A stretch of DNA of 64,000 nucleotides from Channallabes apus (GCA_030522415.1 CM060115.1:10418491-10482490); one strand, 5' to 3'. Positions 35,880 to 46,630 are shown, counted from the stretch's first letter. The notes: generated from the sequence alone by a model not told the origin. A program made the numbers and translations.

Positions 35880-36060
35880 CCTTCAGGGTTGGGGGTTAGA
35901 ATCTCGTCCACTGAGTTTTCATCTTCTCCCCATGCTGTGTGGGTTTCCTCCGGGTACTCTGGTTTCCTCCGACAGTCCAAAGACATGCCCTCTCTGTGAC
36001 AATCCCTGGGATAAGCCCCAGGACCCCTACAACTCCACTAAGGACAAGCAGTACTGAAAA
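35880..36060 (+). mobile_element. SINE family A, decayed
   Basis: GGGGGTTAGAATCTCGTCC (B-box region), then TTCTCCCCATGCTGTGTGGG, TTTCCTCCGGGTACTCTGG, CCAAAGACATGCC and a TGGGATAAGCCCCAGGACCC end. The internal GT-rich part is deleted. Confidence 0.75.
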
Positions 36061-37132
36061 TGGATGGACAGTTGGATTTATTTCCCGTTCAACCAAGACG
36101 TATTTGGGGTCTGAAATGCGCTTCTTTGCGTCCTTGTGCAGCATAATAAAGTTTAAACTTTACAGCAATAGTCGTAGTTTCAGTCTTACTGAGTTAGGAG
36201 GCACGGCCTAAATCTTGATGATTATATATTCCTCCTGTAGCTCTGGTTTAAGTTCCAGTAATCAAACATGTCTTGGCTGATTTGGAGGGTTTGTTGTTGA
36301 AACTGTGCAGTTCATTTGACAGCTTCTTCTTCTTCAAAGATGTACATCTGGTAAATATTTCAGACAAATGAATGTTGCATAGTCGACACCGAAAGCAAGG
36401 CTGTGACAGGAAATTTAGTTCTCCAGTTCTGTTCCAGTTCTGGTCAAGGAATCCCTCATTGGACGAGTGTTGGAATAAATGAGGGGCGTTTGAGTGAAAG
36501 CGGACTTGTGTATAAAGAAGGCGTATATCTGATTGACATTTACAGAAGACTTCAAGCATAGTACGGTAGTAAAACATTTGAACGGTGCGAACGTTTTGAA
36601 GAAGGCCTTACATCGGTGAATGAAGATCCGTGGCCGTGGTGGCTCGGAGCCCGCTGCAGTCCTTCCCGTGAACATTCAGCGAGTAGAGCGTTTGATCTTT
36701 GAAAATTGCCAGATTTGTCGCCAGCTTGCAAAAAAAGACGCACCTTTCCTGAGAGCCCTGACCTCACTTCAAGTTATTTTCAAATGTTTGGGCCATTAAA
36801 TGAGTTCCTGGGAGGCCGGGGTTTCAGACATGAAGCAGGTAGCTCTGGCGTCCTGCGAGAACTTTCTGCTTTGATGGTTTCCAAGCACTAATGAAGCACA
36901 GTATAGTGTTCGCACAGCGTCCAAGCTGCATAACGTTCGTCCACAGAACAGATCTCAGATTTTATCGCCAAAACCTAATTTTTTATTTAGATATTTTAGC
37001 ATTTTAGGTTTTGCATTTGAATTCCTTTATAATCCTACAGCTGGTGTTCTACGTTATTCACAGATTAGCAGGCAGCACTGAGTCCCATGTAGTAGGAGCA
37101 AATTATTTGCAAAGTTTGCTTAGGATTAGTGA

Positions 37133-37530
37133 TTAGGCGCAGTGGTACAGTAAAGTCCTCGCCCTACCATCCAGAGATCGCTGTTTCGGTCCCCGGGTGA
37201 TGCTGTAACCTCTCACAGCCGGAGGTCTAGAGGGAACTGATTGGCCGAGCTCTCTCAGAGGGGAGGGATGAGAGATACTTAGTGCTCCCACATTAGTCAT
37301 GGCTCTACAGCCAATCAGGCGGGTCTGTGAGCTCGTGCAAGCGGAGTGAGCGGATAGCGCTGTCCTCCGAGTGTGTTACTCCTCCCCAATGATGCGTGAG
37401 TTTGAAAACATGCCGTCAGCTGGCGTCACGTGATTCGGAGGAAACACGTGATAGTCTACGGCCCTCTAGACTGATGGGGAGGAATTGGAAACGACTAAAT
37501 TAGGGAGAAAATCGGGGAGGAAAAAAAAAT
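37133..37530 (+). mobile_element. SINE family D, type copy
   Basis: The head GGCGCAGTGGTACAGTAAAG gives an A box and GTTTCGGTCCC a B-box-like motif. The body has CTGATTGGCCGAGCTCTCTC, GGCTCTACAGCCAATCAGGC and GTGATTCGGAGGAAACACGT, ending in an AATTAGGGAGAAAATCGGG plus A-rich tail. Opposite orientation to 32190-32600, about 4.5 kb away. Confidence 0.8.
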
Positions 37531-38880
37531 AGTTTGCTTAGGATTGGGACAAAATCTAAGAAAAAAAAAAGAGAACATTAAATCGGGATATTAATAAAAT
37601 TGCGATACTCCCAGAATCGCTATACAACTGGAATCGGCACCGTGGGAATATCGTATCGTGTGGCCCCTGGTGATTCCATCACTAGAATTTATGGTGAGCT
37701 GTACGAACAGGCAAACAGCCTTAATGTGTTCCTAAACCCACACAGACATCTATATCAGAGATGAAGGAAATAGAAAAAAGCGATCAAATCTCACTTATTT
37801 GAGAGGACGGAGGACTTCCTGGGCCTGCCTTCACGGCAACACACATATTGGGTCCTAATCATTTTAATTAAATGTATTAATCCAGCATCACGGAGGAAAC
37901 ATAATCAGAACTCGAGGGAATTGTGGAGTACCGCGCATACTAACGAAGACAGAGGAGATTTTAATACAACGTACTGTAATTAAAGCGATGAGACTGACAG
38001 CTTGCCCTTTCTCCCCCCCCCCCCGCCCAGAAAGGACAGTGAGGATAAACTTGTAAATGAAGCAGGGCAGAGGACCGGTGTGTCTCACTGTCTCATTTAG
38101 CTCCGTCCTTCATCCTGTGTGTGCGTGTGTGTTCTCGAGATGACTGGAAGATTGATCACAGTCATTATGGACATTAATGAGGAGGAGCGAGTTCTTTCAC
38201 TCTCTCGTTCGCCTTCTCCCTTCCGTTCCGTGCTGTTGCAGGTCAGTGTGGATCTGCGGATTATGGATTAGCGTCTTGAGTGACAGAGAATCAAAGCTGC
38301 CCTCGTCCTTCGCCGTGCAGCCCTTAATCACTTGTTTTCAAAGGCAGAATGGCTGGCTAATTGATTTATAGAGGAAGCGAGCTCATGTCGAGCCAGTCTT
38401 ATGCAAGAACACCTGCGATTATGCGTTTTTCTTCTTAAGCTAATTAGGTCAGTCTGTGTCAGTCTGTGTTCTGTGGAAGTGTGGATGCTGTAGATAATTG
38501 GGATAAGTTAGGGTCGAACATTTATGTAACACTGCTTTCTTGACTTTTTTTTTTTTTCTCCAACGTTAAGGCTGGAATTATTTAAAACATTAAAAATCGT
38601 GATCTGGATATACAGGAATAAATGAATACTTAGTTATGCCTGAACAGTTATACTTTACATACTGTACAATGTAGTGTGTTCCCCAGGTGAACCATGTTCT
38701 CCTTATGAGTTTCCGTCAAATCCTTCAGGTTCAATTCACCTCCCAAAAACATGCTGGTACAGTAGGTGGATAGGCCACTCCAACTCCTTCCAGGATTTTT
38801 CTTTTTCCATCTTTACGGTGACTTATAACCTGTACAGCTTAATTGAACTAAAATGCAACTAATATGTTCTTCTTTAAGCA
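37530..38880. other. Mostly unique intron DNA with a possible conserved block at 38120-38430
   Basis: 38120-38430 is non-repetitive and contains TTAATGAGGAGGAGCGAG, GCGGATTATGGATTAG (paired/bicoid-like TAATCC core) and GGCTGGCTAATTGATTTATA. The rest is ordinary. Status as a regulatory element is only a guess from appearance. Confidence 0.25.
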
Positions 38881-39115
38881 CATTTTAATTGTATGTACAG
38901 CACTCCGTCCTTTTGGGTAGTCTATCGCATTGGCACATCTTGACATGTTTTTTTGTTTTTATTTAGCAAAAACGCTCCAAATCATGATGCCTCCACCACC
39001 ATGCTTCACTGTGGGAATGGTGTTCTATTGTTGACGCATTGATTTTTGCGCCAAACATACCTTTTTAGAATTATGGCCAAAAAGTTTAACCTTGTTCCCT
39101 AGCAAGGCTACACTC

Positions 39116-39285
39116 GATGCTGCGTGAAAACGCTATGGGAACCAGTTTGTCGCGTTGCCGGTCGTTGAAGCATGCTGTGAAAACACGCCAAAGTTTTTGG
39201 CTATATATAACCTCCACAGGTGACGTCATCTGATTAGATGTAGGTGGAGGTTATAAAAACAGGTGAGCCGGCAACGACCTCAGAT
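39116..39285 (+). repeat. Left inverted terminal repeat of DIRS element
   Basis: About 170 bp, the exact reverse complement of 43809-43977 by eye. Contains the CRE-type palindrome TGACGTCA (39221-39228) and two TATA-like sequences. Outside it lies a unique left extension (39094-39115). Confidence 0.93.
39203..39260 (+). promoter_or_regulatory. Possible internal promoter in the DIRS left ITR
   Basis: TATATATAA (39203-39210), TGACGTCA (39221-39228, consensus CREB/ATF site) and TATAAAA (39252-39258) cluster within 60 bp, upstream of where a full-length DIRS transcript should start. The same set is present in reverse in the right ITR. The promoter role is inferred from motifs alone. Confidence 0.4.
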
Positions 39286-39289
39286 CATT

Positions 39290-39995
39290 TGTCTTCAGTG
39301 CCTAGTTGTGAAGCGTGCTTGTGATAAACCAGCAAAATAAGAAGGTGTTTAACTCACCGATTTGACGAGTTTAATCCCTCCGTGTGTGATAATCCATATC
39401 GGAGTGCGATCTCTACACTGCTCCGACTAGTGCTGCGCGCGCCGCGCATTCCGTGAGAAGCTGCGAGCCGCCGCGCGTTCCTGGCTTAAAACTCGTGCAT
39501 CTGACAGAGCTGTGGCAGACGGAGGTACGAAAACTCCTTTCTTCCACGTCGTCATCACGAGGATTTCTCTCTTTTTTACCGGAGATGAAAATAGCCTTAA
39601 GCACTAAAACAAGCAGTAGACGGCAGCTTCTGTCGGGTGGCCGGGGGGCGGAGCCTCAATGACGCTCTCTCTCCCCCCCCCCCTCTCAGCTCTCTTCATA
39701 TGAGTTAACCCTTTCATGGAGTAAGCTGTATTCATGCTGTGTTTTTCATGCCATCGACTTATTTGTTTATTTAAATATAGTCGATATGGAAACGCGGGAT
39801 TGTATGATGACGCCCAGATAGCAGAGACGCTTCACAGGCTATCTCTCTCCTGGGACATCATCCTCCCTGGTAGGCTTATACTTCCTTTCTAGCTGTGTAG
39901 ACTTTTATCTGCCCTAGAGGGAAAAGCTTTTCAGGCAGTGGGTCAGCTTGGTGCTCCACTGCACACAGGAGGTCAGACTGATTAAAAATAATAAT

Positions 39996-40043
<48 letters not shown>

Positions 40044-40245
40044 ATATATGTATATATATATACATGTGTGTATAAAATAAAATAAATGGGGGTGGCCCCC
40101 CCAATAGGGAAAGGCACCCAGAATTCCTTTTTAACGAATATGTGTTCTCCCTGGCACCCCCAGGAGGTCGGTGTTTGCTCCGCCACCACTGGTGTTCGGG
40201 CAACACCAGTCTCCGATAGGCTGTTAGTTCTTCGGTTTTTCCTGC
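39290..40245 (+). other. DIRS 5' region, gag position, no intact frame
   Basis: This is where DIRS elements carry a gag-like gene. I see no coherent frame, only GC-rich sequence at 39420-39700 and a (TA)n/(GT)n stretch at 39996-40075. Either the gene has decayed or it is deleted. Confidence 0.6.
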
Positions 40246-40246
40246 C

Positions 40247-41700
40247 ATGCTTCAGGATGCCGAACATCTAACATCCTCCCCCCCCCCCTGTTTAACCAAG
40301 CTGCCGAAACTTTTGCCCTTTTATGAGAAACTGGCAGCGTGGAAGCTACTGCCAAGAATATCTCCTTGGGTACTAAGCACTGGAGAGAGGAACTACAGGA
40401 TTCAGTTCTCACTTCACCTTCTGTGTTTTCAATGGCGTGGCCTCCACTTCCATGAAACCAGAAAGTGCGCATCTGCTGACAGGCTGCCGGGAAGGGGGCC
40501 ATGGAACATGTTCCCCCACCAGACAGTGAGTCAGGCTACTACAGTCGGTATTCTTGGTTCCCAAGAGGAACGGGGGCTGCGTCCAATATTTCAGATTCTG
40601 CGGGCTCTCCCGCTACCTGAAAATCAATTAATACAGTTCAGTTCTTGACTGTAAAGGTGATTGCTCTCAACCCTACCAAGCGATTGTTTCTGACAATCGA
40701 TTTAAGGACGCTTACTTTCATACAGAAACATTGCCACAACACAGGGAGATCCTGAGGTTCGCTTTCGGGGGGCGAAGCTTACCAGTATCGGGTCCTTCCA
40801 TTGGTCTAGCTCACCCGCACACATACAAAATGCACGGATTTAGCCCTGGCTCTTACGGGAGTCCCAGGGCATCCGGTGGCTAGTGCTTCGACATCAGCAT
40901 GTCGTCCTAGCTCATCTCTGTTCTCAGGACTGGGACCCAACGCCACGAAAGCGTGCTCTTTCCTGTGCAGAGGACAACACATTGGGTGCTATATGGGATT
41001 CGGTCGTAAGCGGGCACAGCTGTCTCCCGCTCGTATCGAACCCATTCTCAACACCCTCAAGGAAAACAAGCTAGACCAGAAAGTGACCATCACTTTCAGA
41101 CATCCTAGCTCTCATGGCAGCTGTATCCACGGTGACACCTTTGGACCTTCTGCACATGAGAGCATTCTAAGTTGTGGCTAAGAACCAGGGGATATTACTA
41201 GGGCCAATCCCCAATATGGGTTACGCGCCAGGTGCTTCGTACCCTTTCTTCGTGGTTCAGACCCCGGTCTCTACTCTGGGTCCCACTCTAAGTTCATCTT
41301 GTCGTCGCTGAGGCTAACGACAGATGCTTCCCTCATAGGCTGGGGTGCGGTCTCTGATGACTGTCCAGCCCAAGGGAGCTGGAGAGGCTATCTTCTCGCA
41401 TGGCACAGCAATTGCCTCGAAATGATGGCTCTATTTCTGTCCCTAAAGCACTTCCTCCAGCAGTTGAGAGGCTGCCATGTCCTAGTGCGGGGGACAACAC
41501 TATGGCAGTCTCATATGTTATCGCCAGGGCGGACTGTGCTCGCGCCGCTAACAGCTAGCGCACCAGGTTCCTGTCCCTCAGAGCGATTTACATTCCAGCA
41601 TGGATGCGGGAGCAGTAGTACTGTCCAGTCTATCTCTGACACACGGGGAATGGTAACCCCACTCCGAAGTAGTCAGAGAGAGATTTTCATGTAGCAAGGC
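40247..41700 (+). pseudogene. DIRS reverse transcriptase and RNase H, broken
   Basis: Segments in shifting frames follow the usual order. LAAWKLL with RNYRIQF occurs near 40330-40405, GLRPIFQ near 40575, and KDAYFH with REILRFAF at 40705-40765. A run of short frames follows. 41299-41460 then encodes TTDASLIGWGAVS (RNase H first Asp), GSWRG, HSNCLEMMALFLSLKHFL with the RNase H Glu, and RGCHVLVR. A DNT-AVSYV-like piece follows (41495-41520). The YLDD palm motif is not recognisable. Several deletions are likely, because the whole RT-RH stretch is shorter than expected. Confidence 0.85.
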
Positions 41701-43560
41701 GGACCTTTCGCCTTTTACTGCTCTTCAGATTTACGTCCACCGCATCAGCTAGTGGCGTAGGTCAGAGCAGCTTCTACATGTTTTGGATGAGAGATGCTAT
41801 TGCCCTCTCCTATGAGGCGCGTGGGTTCACTTCGCCTCTGGGAATCAGGGCTCTTTCAACCCTGGGGATTGCCTCATCTATTGCATTAGCAAGAGGAATT
41901 CCCCTGCAGGAAGTATATGCTAAGCAGGTAAACCCAGTCCACTGCCGAATTGTTTCAGTGCTGGAGTTTCCCTCCTCGGGTCTGTGCCCTAGTACTCTCA
42001 GGACGTACGTGACTGCATCCTCTCTCAACTATCTTCAGAAAGCTCCATAAGCCCAACAGGCACCCTATTGCTCTTGAAGCCTTCTGTCCTCCGCGCTTAC
42101 AGCTTCGGAGCAGGAGAGACTTCACTTGCTGTGTCCAGCTTGTGCTCTTCAGATCTACGTCCACCGCATCAGCTAGTGGCGTAGGTCAGAGCAGTTTCTA
42201 CATGTTCTGGATGAGACATGCTATTGCCCTCTCCTATGAGGCGCGTGGCCTCACTTCGCCTCTAGGAATCAGGGCTCTTTCAGCCAAAGGGATTGCCTCA
42301 TCTATTGCACTAGCAAGAGGTATTCCCCTGCAGCAAGTGTCTGCTAAGCAGGTAAACCCAGTCTACTGCCGAATTGTTTCAGTGCTGGAGTTTCCCTCCT
42401 CGCAACAGGCACCCTATTGCTCTTGAAGCCTTCTGTCCTCCGCGCTTACAGCTTCGGAGCAGGAGAGACTTCACTGGCTGTGTCCAGCTTGTGCTCTTCA
42501 GATCTACGTCCACCGCATCAGCTAGTGGCGTAGGTCAGAGCAGTTTCTACATGTTCTGGATGAGACATGCTATTGCCCTCTCCTATGAGGCGCGTGGCCT
42601 CACTTCGCCTCTAGGAATCAGGGCTCTTTCAGCCAAAGGGATTGCCTCATCTATTGCACTAGCAAGAGGTATTCCCCTGCAGCAAGTGTCTGCTAAGCAG
42701 GTAAACCCAGTCCACTGCCGAATTGTTTCAGTGCTGGAGTTTCCGTCCTCGGGTCTATGCCCTAGCACTTTCAGGACGTGCGTAACTGCATCCTCTCTCA
42801 ACTATCTTCCAAAAGCTAACTATAAACCCAACAGGCACCCTATTGCTTTTGAAGCCTTCTGTCCTCCGCGCTTACAGCTTCGGAGCAGGAGAGACTTCAC
42901 TTGCTGTGTCCAGCTTGTGCTCTTCAGATCTACGTCCACCGCATCAGCTAGTGGCGTAGGTCAGATGCTATTGCCCTCTCCTATGAGGCGCGTGGGCTCA
43001 CTTCGCCTCTAGGAATCAGGGCTCATTCAACCAGGGGATCGCCTCAGCTATTGGATTAGCAAGAGGTATTCCCCTGCAACAAGTGTGTGCCAAGCAGGTA
43101 GACCCAGTCCACTGCCAAAATGTTTCAGTGCTGGAGCTTCTGCAGTAAAAGCTTGTCCTTGGGCTTGTGCCCTAGTACCCTCAGGATTTTCTTAGCTGCA
43201 TTGTTTGAAGCCTTCTGTCCTCCGCCTTTTACAGCTTCGGAGCAGGAGAAACTTCACTTACTATCCAGTATGTGCTCTTCAGATTCACGTCCACCGCATC
43301 AGCTAGTGGCGTAAGTCAGAGCGCCACTATACTGGGTGAGAGATGCATATTGCCCTCTCCTATGAGGCGCGTGGGTTCACTTCGCCTCTGGGAAGCAGGG
43401 TTCACCCAACCAGGGTGATCATCCCAGTCTCACCAGCAGGAGGTATCCCCTGCAGTAATTGTGTGGCGCGAAGGGTTGGTTCCTCCCCGCACACATTTCT
43501 TACATTTATAAATCTGGATGTTCATGCTACTCCGGGCTCACTGCCCCTGAGTTAGCTGCC
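41700..43560 (+). pseudogene. DIRS tyrosine recombinase region, turned into a tandem array
   Basis: The recombinase signature (IALSYEARG(L/F)TSPLGIRA followed by an H-x-x-R-type box, then IALARGIPLQ) occurs repeatedly. Each copy is preceded by ALQIYVHRIS-like and EAFCPP..ASEQEKLHLL-like sequence. The anchor TACGTCCACCGCATCAGCTA starts at 41732, 42156, 42505, 42931 and about 43286. Only the last copy continues into the true C-terminus, SSPHTFLTFINLDV. In copies 1-4 the box His is replaced (LSTLG, LSAKG); the last has HPTR. Stops interrupt every module, so no active recombinase is encoded. Confidence 0.9.
41732..43285 (+). repeat. Tandem repeat, units about 424, 349, 426 and 355 bp
   Basis: Distances between successive anchors are 424, 349, 426 and about 355 bp. 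Units 2 and 3 are nearly identical outside a deletion of about 75-80 bp in unit 2. Unit 4 lacks the CAGTTTCTACATG...GATGAGA block. The alternation of long and short units suggests duplication of a pair after the deletion arose, or separate deletions. Confidence 0.9.
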
Positions 43561-43650
43561 CAGGCATAGCTCTGAGACCTTCTTGGCTTTGTGCGCACAC
43601 GCTACACAACCTTGGGGTCCAGACACCTGTAGTGCGGCGGCGTTGGTATT

Positions 43651-43760
43651 CTCGTTCCCATAGCGTTTTCACGCAGCATCGAGTGTAGCCTTGCTAGGGA
43701 ACGTCTCGGGTTACATTTCTGTAACCCTGTTCCCTGAAAGGCGGGAACGAGATGCTGCGT
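43651..43760 (+). repeat. DIRS internal complementary region (ICR)
   Basis: 43653-43702 is the reverse complement of the left end (39094-39143). 43700-43760 is the reverse complement of the right end (about 43968-44028). They overlap at AAC (43700-43702), the complement of the terminal GTT. This composite is the template thought to let DIRS complementary DNA close into a circle, and it is diagnostic for the group. Confidence 0.95.
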
Positions 43761-43808
43761 CGCAATGCCGCACTACCACGTGACCGGACGGCTGTTCAGA
43801 CAAATTAA

Positions 43809-43977
43809 TCTGAGGTCGTTGCCGGCTCACCTGTTTTTATAACCTCCACCTACATCTAATCAGATGACGTCACCTGTGGAGGTTATATATAGCCAAAAAC
43901 TTTGGCGTGTTTTCACAGCATGCTTCAACGACCGGCAACGCGACAAACTGGTTCCCATAGCGTTTTCACGCAGCATC
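43809..43977 (-). repeat. Right inverted terminal repeat of DIRS element
   Basis: Reverse complement of 39116-39285, including TGACGTCA (43865-43872). The right extension 43978-44028 follows, ending in a hairpin motif (GGGTTACA-GAAA-TGTAACCC, 44001-44020) and GTT. Confidence 0.93.
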
Positions 43978-45701
43978 TCGTTCCCGCCTTTCAGGGAACA
44001 GGGTTACAGAAATGTAACCCGAGACGTTTTCATCAGACCATAACACATTTTACACCTGCTTTTGGGAGACTTTGCAAAGATTTGCTGGGTTACGATGTTT
44101 TTCTTTACTCTACCCCATAGTCCAGACATATGAAGAATACTACAGATTGTTGTCACATGTACTACACAGCCAGTACTTGCCAGAAATTCCTGCAGCTCCG
44201 TCATTCTTGCTGTAGGCTTCTTGGCAGCCTCGCTGACCAGTTTTCTTCTTGTGTTTTCATCACTTTCGGAGGGACGTCCAGGTCTTGGTAATGTCACTGT
44301 TGGGCCATATTTTCTCCACTTGATGACGACTGTCTTCACTGTGTTCCATGATATACGTATCTATGTCTTGGAAATTCTTTTGCAGCATTCTCCTGACTGA
44401 TACCTTTTAACAGTGGGATCCCTCTGATGTTTTTGGAAGCTTTTTGCAGAACTTGGCTTTTGCTGTAAGATGAGACTAAGAAAATGTCAGGAAAAGCCTA
44501 CTAGAACAGCTGGACTTTATTTCGGGTTAATCAGAGGCACTTTAAATGATGGCAGGTGTACTGACTTCTATTTAACAAGATTTAATGTGATTGCTTAATT
44601 CTGGCGGTTACTTAATTGCTTAAAACCTGGCATTTTAACAGTGGTGTGCAGACGTTTTATATTCAATGTCTATGTTTTCTCCATATAGAACTTCACAAAT
44701 TCTTATAGTTCGTTCTAGATTTCCATGACTCTTTGTTTTTGCATTTCAGATTTACAATTGCTGACAATGCTTGACTATAATTCACAAATAAGCCTCACTA
44801 CAACAAATGATAATGTCTTAAACCTAACTCCTCACATTGATGGGAACCGAAAGTTGGCACAGATTGAAACACCATTTGCGTAATTTAAAACAAAATATGT
44901 AATCAAGTTTTTTTTTTTTTCCAAATCTGGTAAAACCAAAATTTTCCAAAATAAAAAAGTTAAGGGAAACACATAACAAAACCAAAAAGGGCTCCATAAC
45001 TACAGAACACAAAACATCATAAAACAGCGACCAGGGAAATTCTAGGCAAGTGTAGACATTCAACAAGTCATTCATGTCAACTATAAAAAATATATTGGAA
45101 CAGTGGAATTTGGGAAAAAAAAAAAAAAAAAATTTCTCCATTTTATCTGCTCACTTGTTCAATCAGCGGACTTTTTATGAGTAAGAATTGCCAGCTTTTT
45201 CTAATCGTGTACGTACGGAAACCCAAGTTCTATGGCAGGGGTAAAATTTAAAAAGGTCCGGCCAGTGAAATTTTCTTTGAGACGAGGTCTCAAGTTATCT
45301 TTTATATATATTTTTTTGGATTTTTCCCCAATTTTTCTGCCTAATTTAGTTCCGCACACTCTGTCAAAATACGTTGATTGGTTCTGTTGATTTCTCTCAT
45401 TTATCAGAAAAGCATCATGGTTCAGATAGAATTGTCACTCGGTCAGGATCCAGACCACGGTCCGTCATTTAGTGATGCCTGGTCTATGCTTTAAGTGTGT
45501 GCCATTGTGTAATATTCACACAGCATTATGATCTGATCTTGGGGTTTAAGACATGCCAGAAAAGTTTGACCTGATCTGATTTGACTTTAATCTATAAAGC
45601 ATCATGTAAACACCTCGATCGGAACAGTCTGACCGGATCCAAAGATTGAGAGTGGTAAAGGTGTAAACCTTCGATAATCTATTCAGGACGTAAATATTGT
45701 T

Positions 45702-45975
45702 GTCAAGGTGGCTTAGTGGTCAAAACTGTCACCTTGCACCCCCAGGGTCCTGTTTCTATTCCCGTCTCGGGTCTGCGTGCAAGTTTTCATGTTCTCCCCT
45801 CTTTACTTGTTGGGTTTCCTCTGGGCACTCCAGTTTCCTCCCACAGTCCAAAGACATGCTGATTTGACATTCTCAAATTGCCTGTAGTGTGCGAGTCCAC
45901 TTGTGAATGTTGACCTGAGGTCTCACCACGGATGATAACCACCATTGTCCTCCATGGTCCCTAGTTGGACCTTTC
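45702..45975 (+). mobile_element. SINE family A, alternative 3' end subfamily
   Basis: The head CAAGGTGGCTTAGTGGTCAA is recognisable and the B box is degraded (CCTGTTTCTATTCCCG). The end has the TGAATGTTGACCTGAGGTCTC and GGTCCCTAGTTGGAC blocks shared with 34209-34500. Confidence 0.8.
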
Positions 45976-46179
45976 TCTTTTGATTTATTTCTACTGAATT
46001 TTTGCCCTTCAACGGGGTTGTTCCCCCAGACCTCACTGAGTAAAAATTGACCTCCTTGTGACTAGTATGACTTGCGTCCTAAGCAAACTTCATAACCAAA
46101 CTCCTGAATTAAGTGTCACTGCTGATGTGATTTTTCTCAATTTGCGTTGTGACAGCTTAATACCAAACTCTGTCCGTCA

Positions 46180-46630
46180 AATATGCAGTCTTCTTCTTCT
46201 TCTTTGTCTTTCGGCTGTTCCCTTTCAGGGGTCGCCACAGCGAATCATCTGCCTCCATCTAACTCTATCCTCTGCATCCTCTTCTCTCACACCAACTAAC
46301 TTCATGTCCTCTCTCACTGCATCCATAAATCTCCTCTTTGGTCTTCCTCTAGACCTCCTGCCTGGCAGTTCCAACCTCAGCATCCTTCTACCGATATATT
46401 CACCATCTCTCCTCTGAACATGTCCAAACCACCTCAATCTGGCCTCTCTGACTTTATCTCCAAAACTGATGAACTCATTCTTGATCCTATCCATCCTTGT
46501 CACTCCCAAAGAGAACCTCAACATCTTCAGCTCTGCTACCTCTAGCTCTGCCTCCTGTCTTTTCTTCAGTGCCACTGTCTCTAAGCCGTAGAGCATCGCT
46601 GGTCTCACCACTGTACGTAGTGTAATACTA
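46180..46630 (-). pseudogene. RTE-like LINE, 3' end with C-terminal ORF2 fragment
   Basis: An open minus-strand stretch (46611-46225, 128 codons) encodes the C-terminus of a LINE polyprotein: MLYGLETVALKKRQEAELEV, then MLRFSLGVTRMDRI and RLRWFGHVQRR, a motif common at the end of RTE-type ORF2. GRRSRGRPKRRF follows. The downstream (CTT)n at 46189-46203 would be the (AAG)n 3' tail. It is 5' truncated, as most LINE copies are. Clade assignment is by motif memory only. Confidence 0.8.

Larger units (their letters stand above)
39094..44028 (+). mobile_element. DIRS-type tyrosine-recombinase retrotransposon
   Basis: A 4.9-kb element with DIRS architecture: inverted terminal repeats, an internal complementary region made of both ends joined head to tail, remnants of reverse transcriptase and RNase H, then a tyrosine recombinase region. 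It begins and ends with GTT (39094-39096 and 44026-44028), and one GTT is explained by the target. This fits recombinase-mediated insertion of a circle without the usual target duplication. All coding regions are broken, so the copy is dead as a source of protein, though its terminal structures are intact. Confidence 0.93.
38880..44672 (-). mobile_element. Tc1-like element disrupted by the DIRS insertion
   Basis: Left part (about 38880-39093): minus-strand translation KVKLFGHNSKK, then TIPTVKHGGGGIMIW. Right part (44026-44340): HTH side, VVIKWRKYGPTVTLPRPGRP and AKKPTARMTELQEF. Removing 39094-44025 would rejoin the region around the first catalytic Asp. The C-terminal third is also missing, because the left part jumps from a TIR-side sequence (38900-38950) into the GGG motif at 38965. 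The right end is near GTGGTGTGCAGACG (44641-44660). Exact TIR edges are uncertain. Confidence 0.82.

Noticed and set aside
39094..44028. Endogenous retrovirus interpretation of the 4.9-kb element
   Set aside because: There are no LTRs in direct orientation, no protease or envelope region and no DDE integrase. Inverted repeats, ICR and a tyrosine recombinase identify DIRS instead.
46058..46417. 119-codon plus-strand open frame
   Set aside because: It is the antisense of the LINE ORF2 end on the minus strand.
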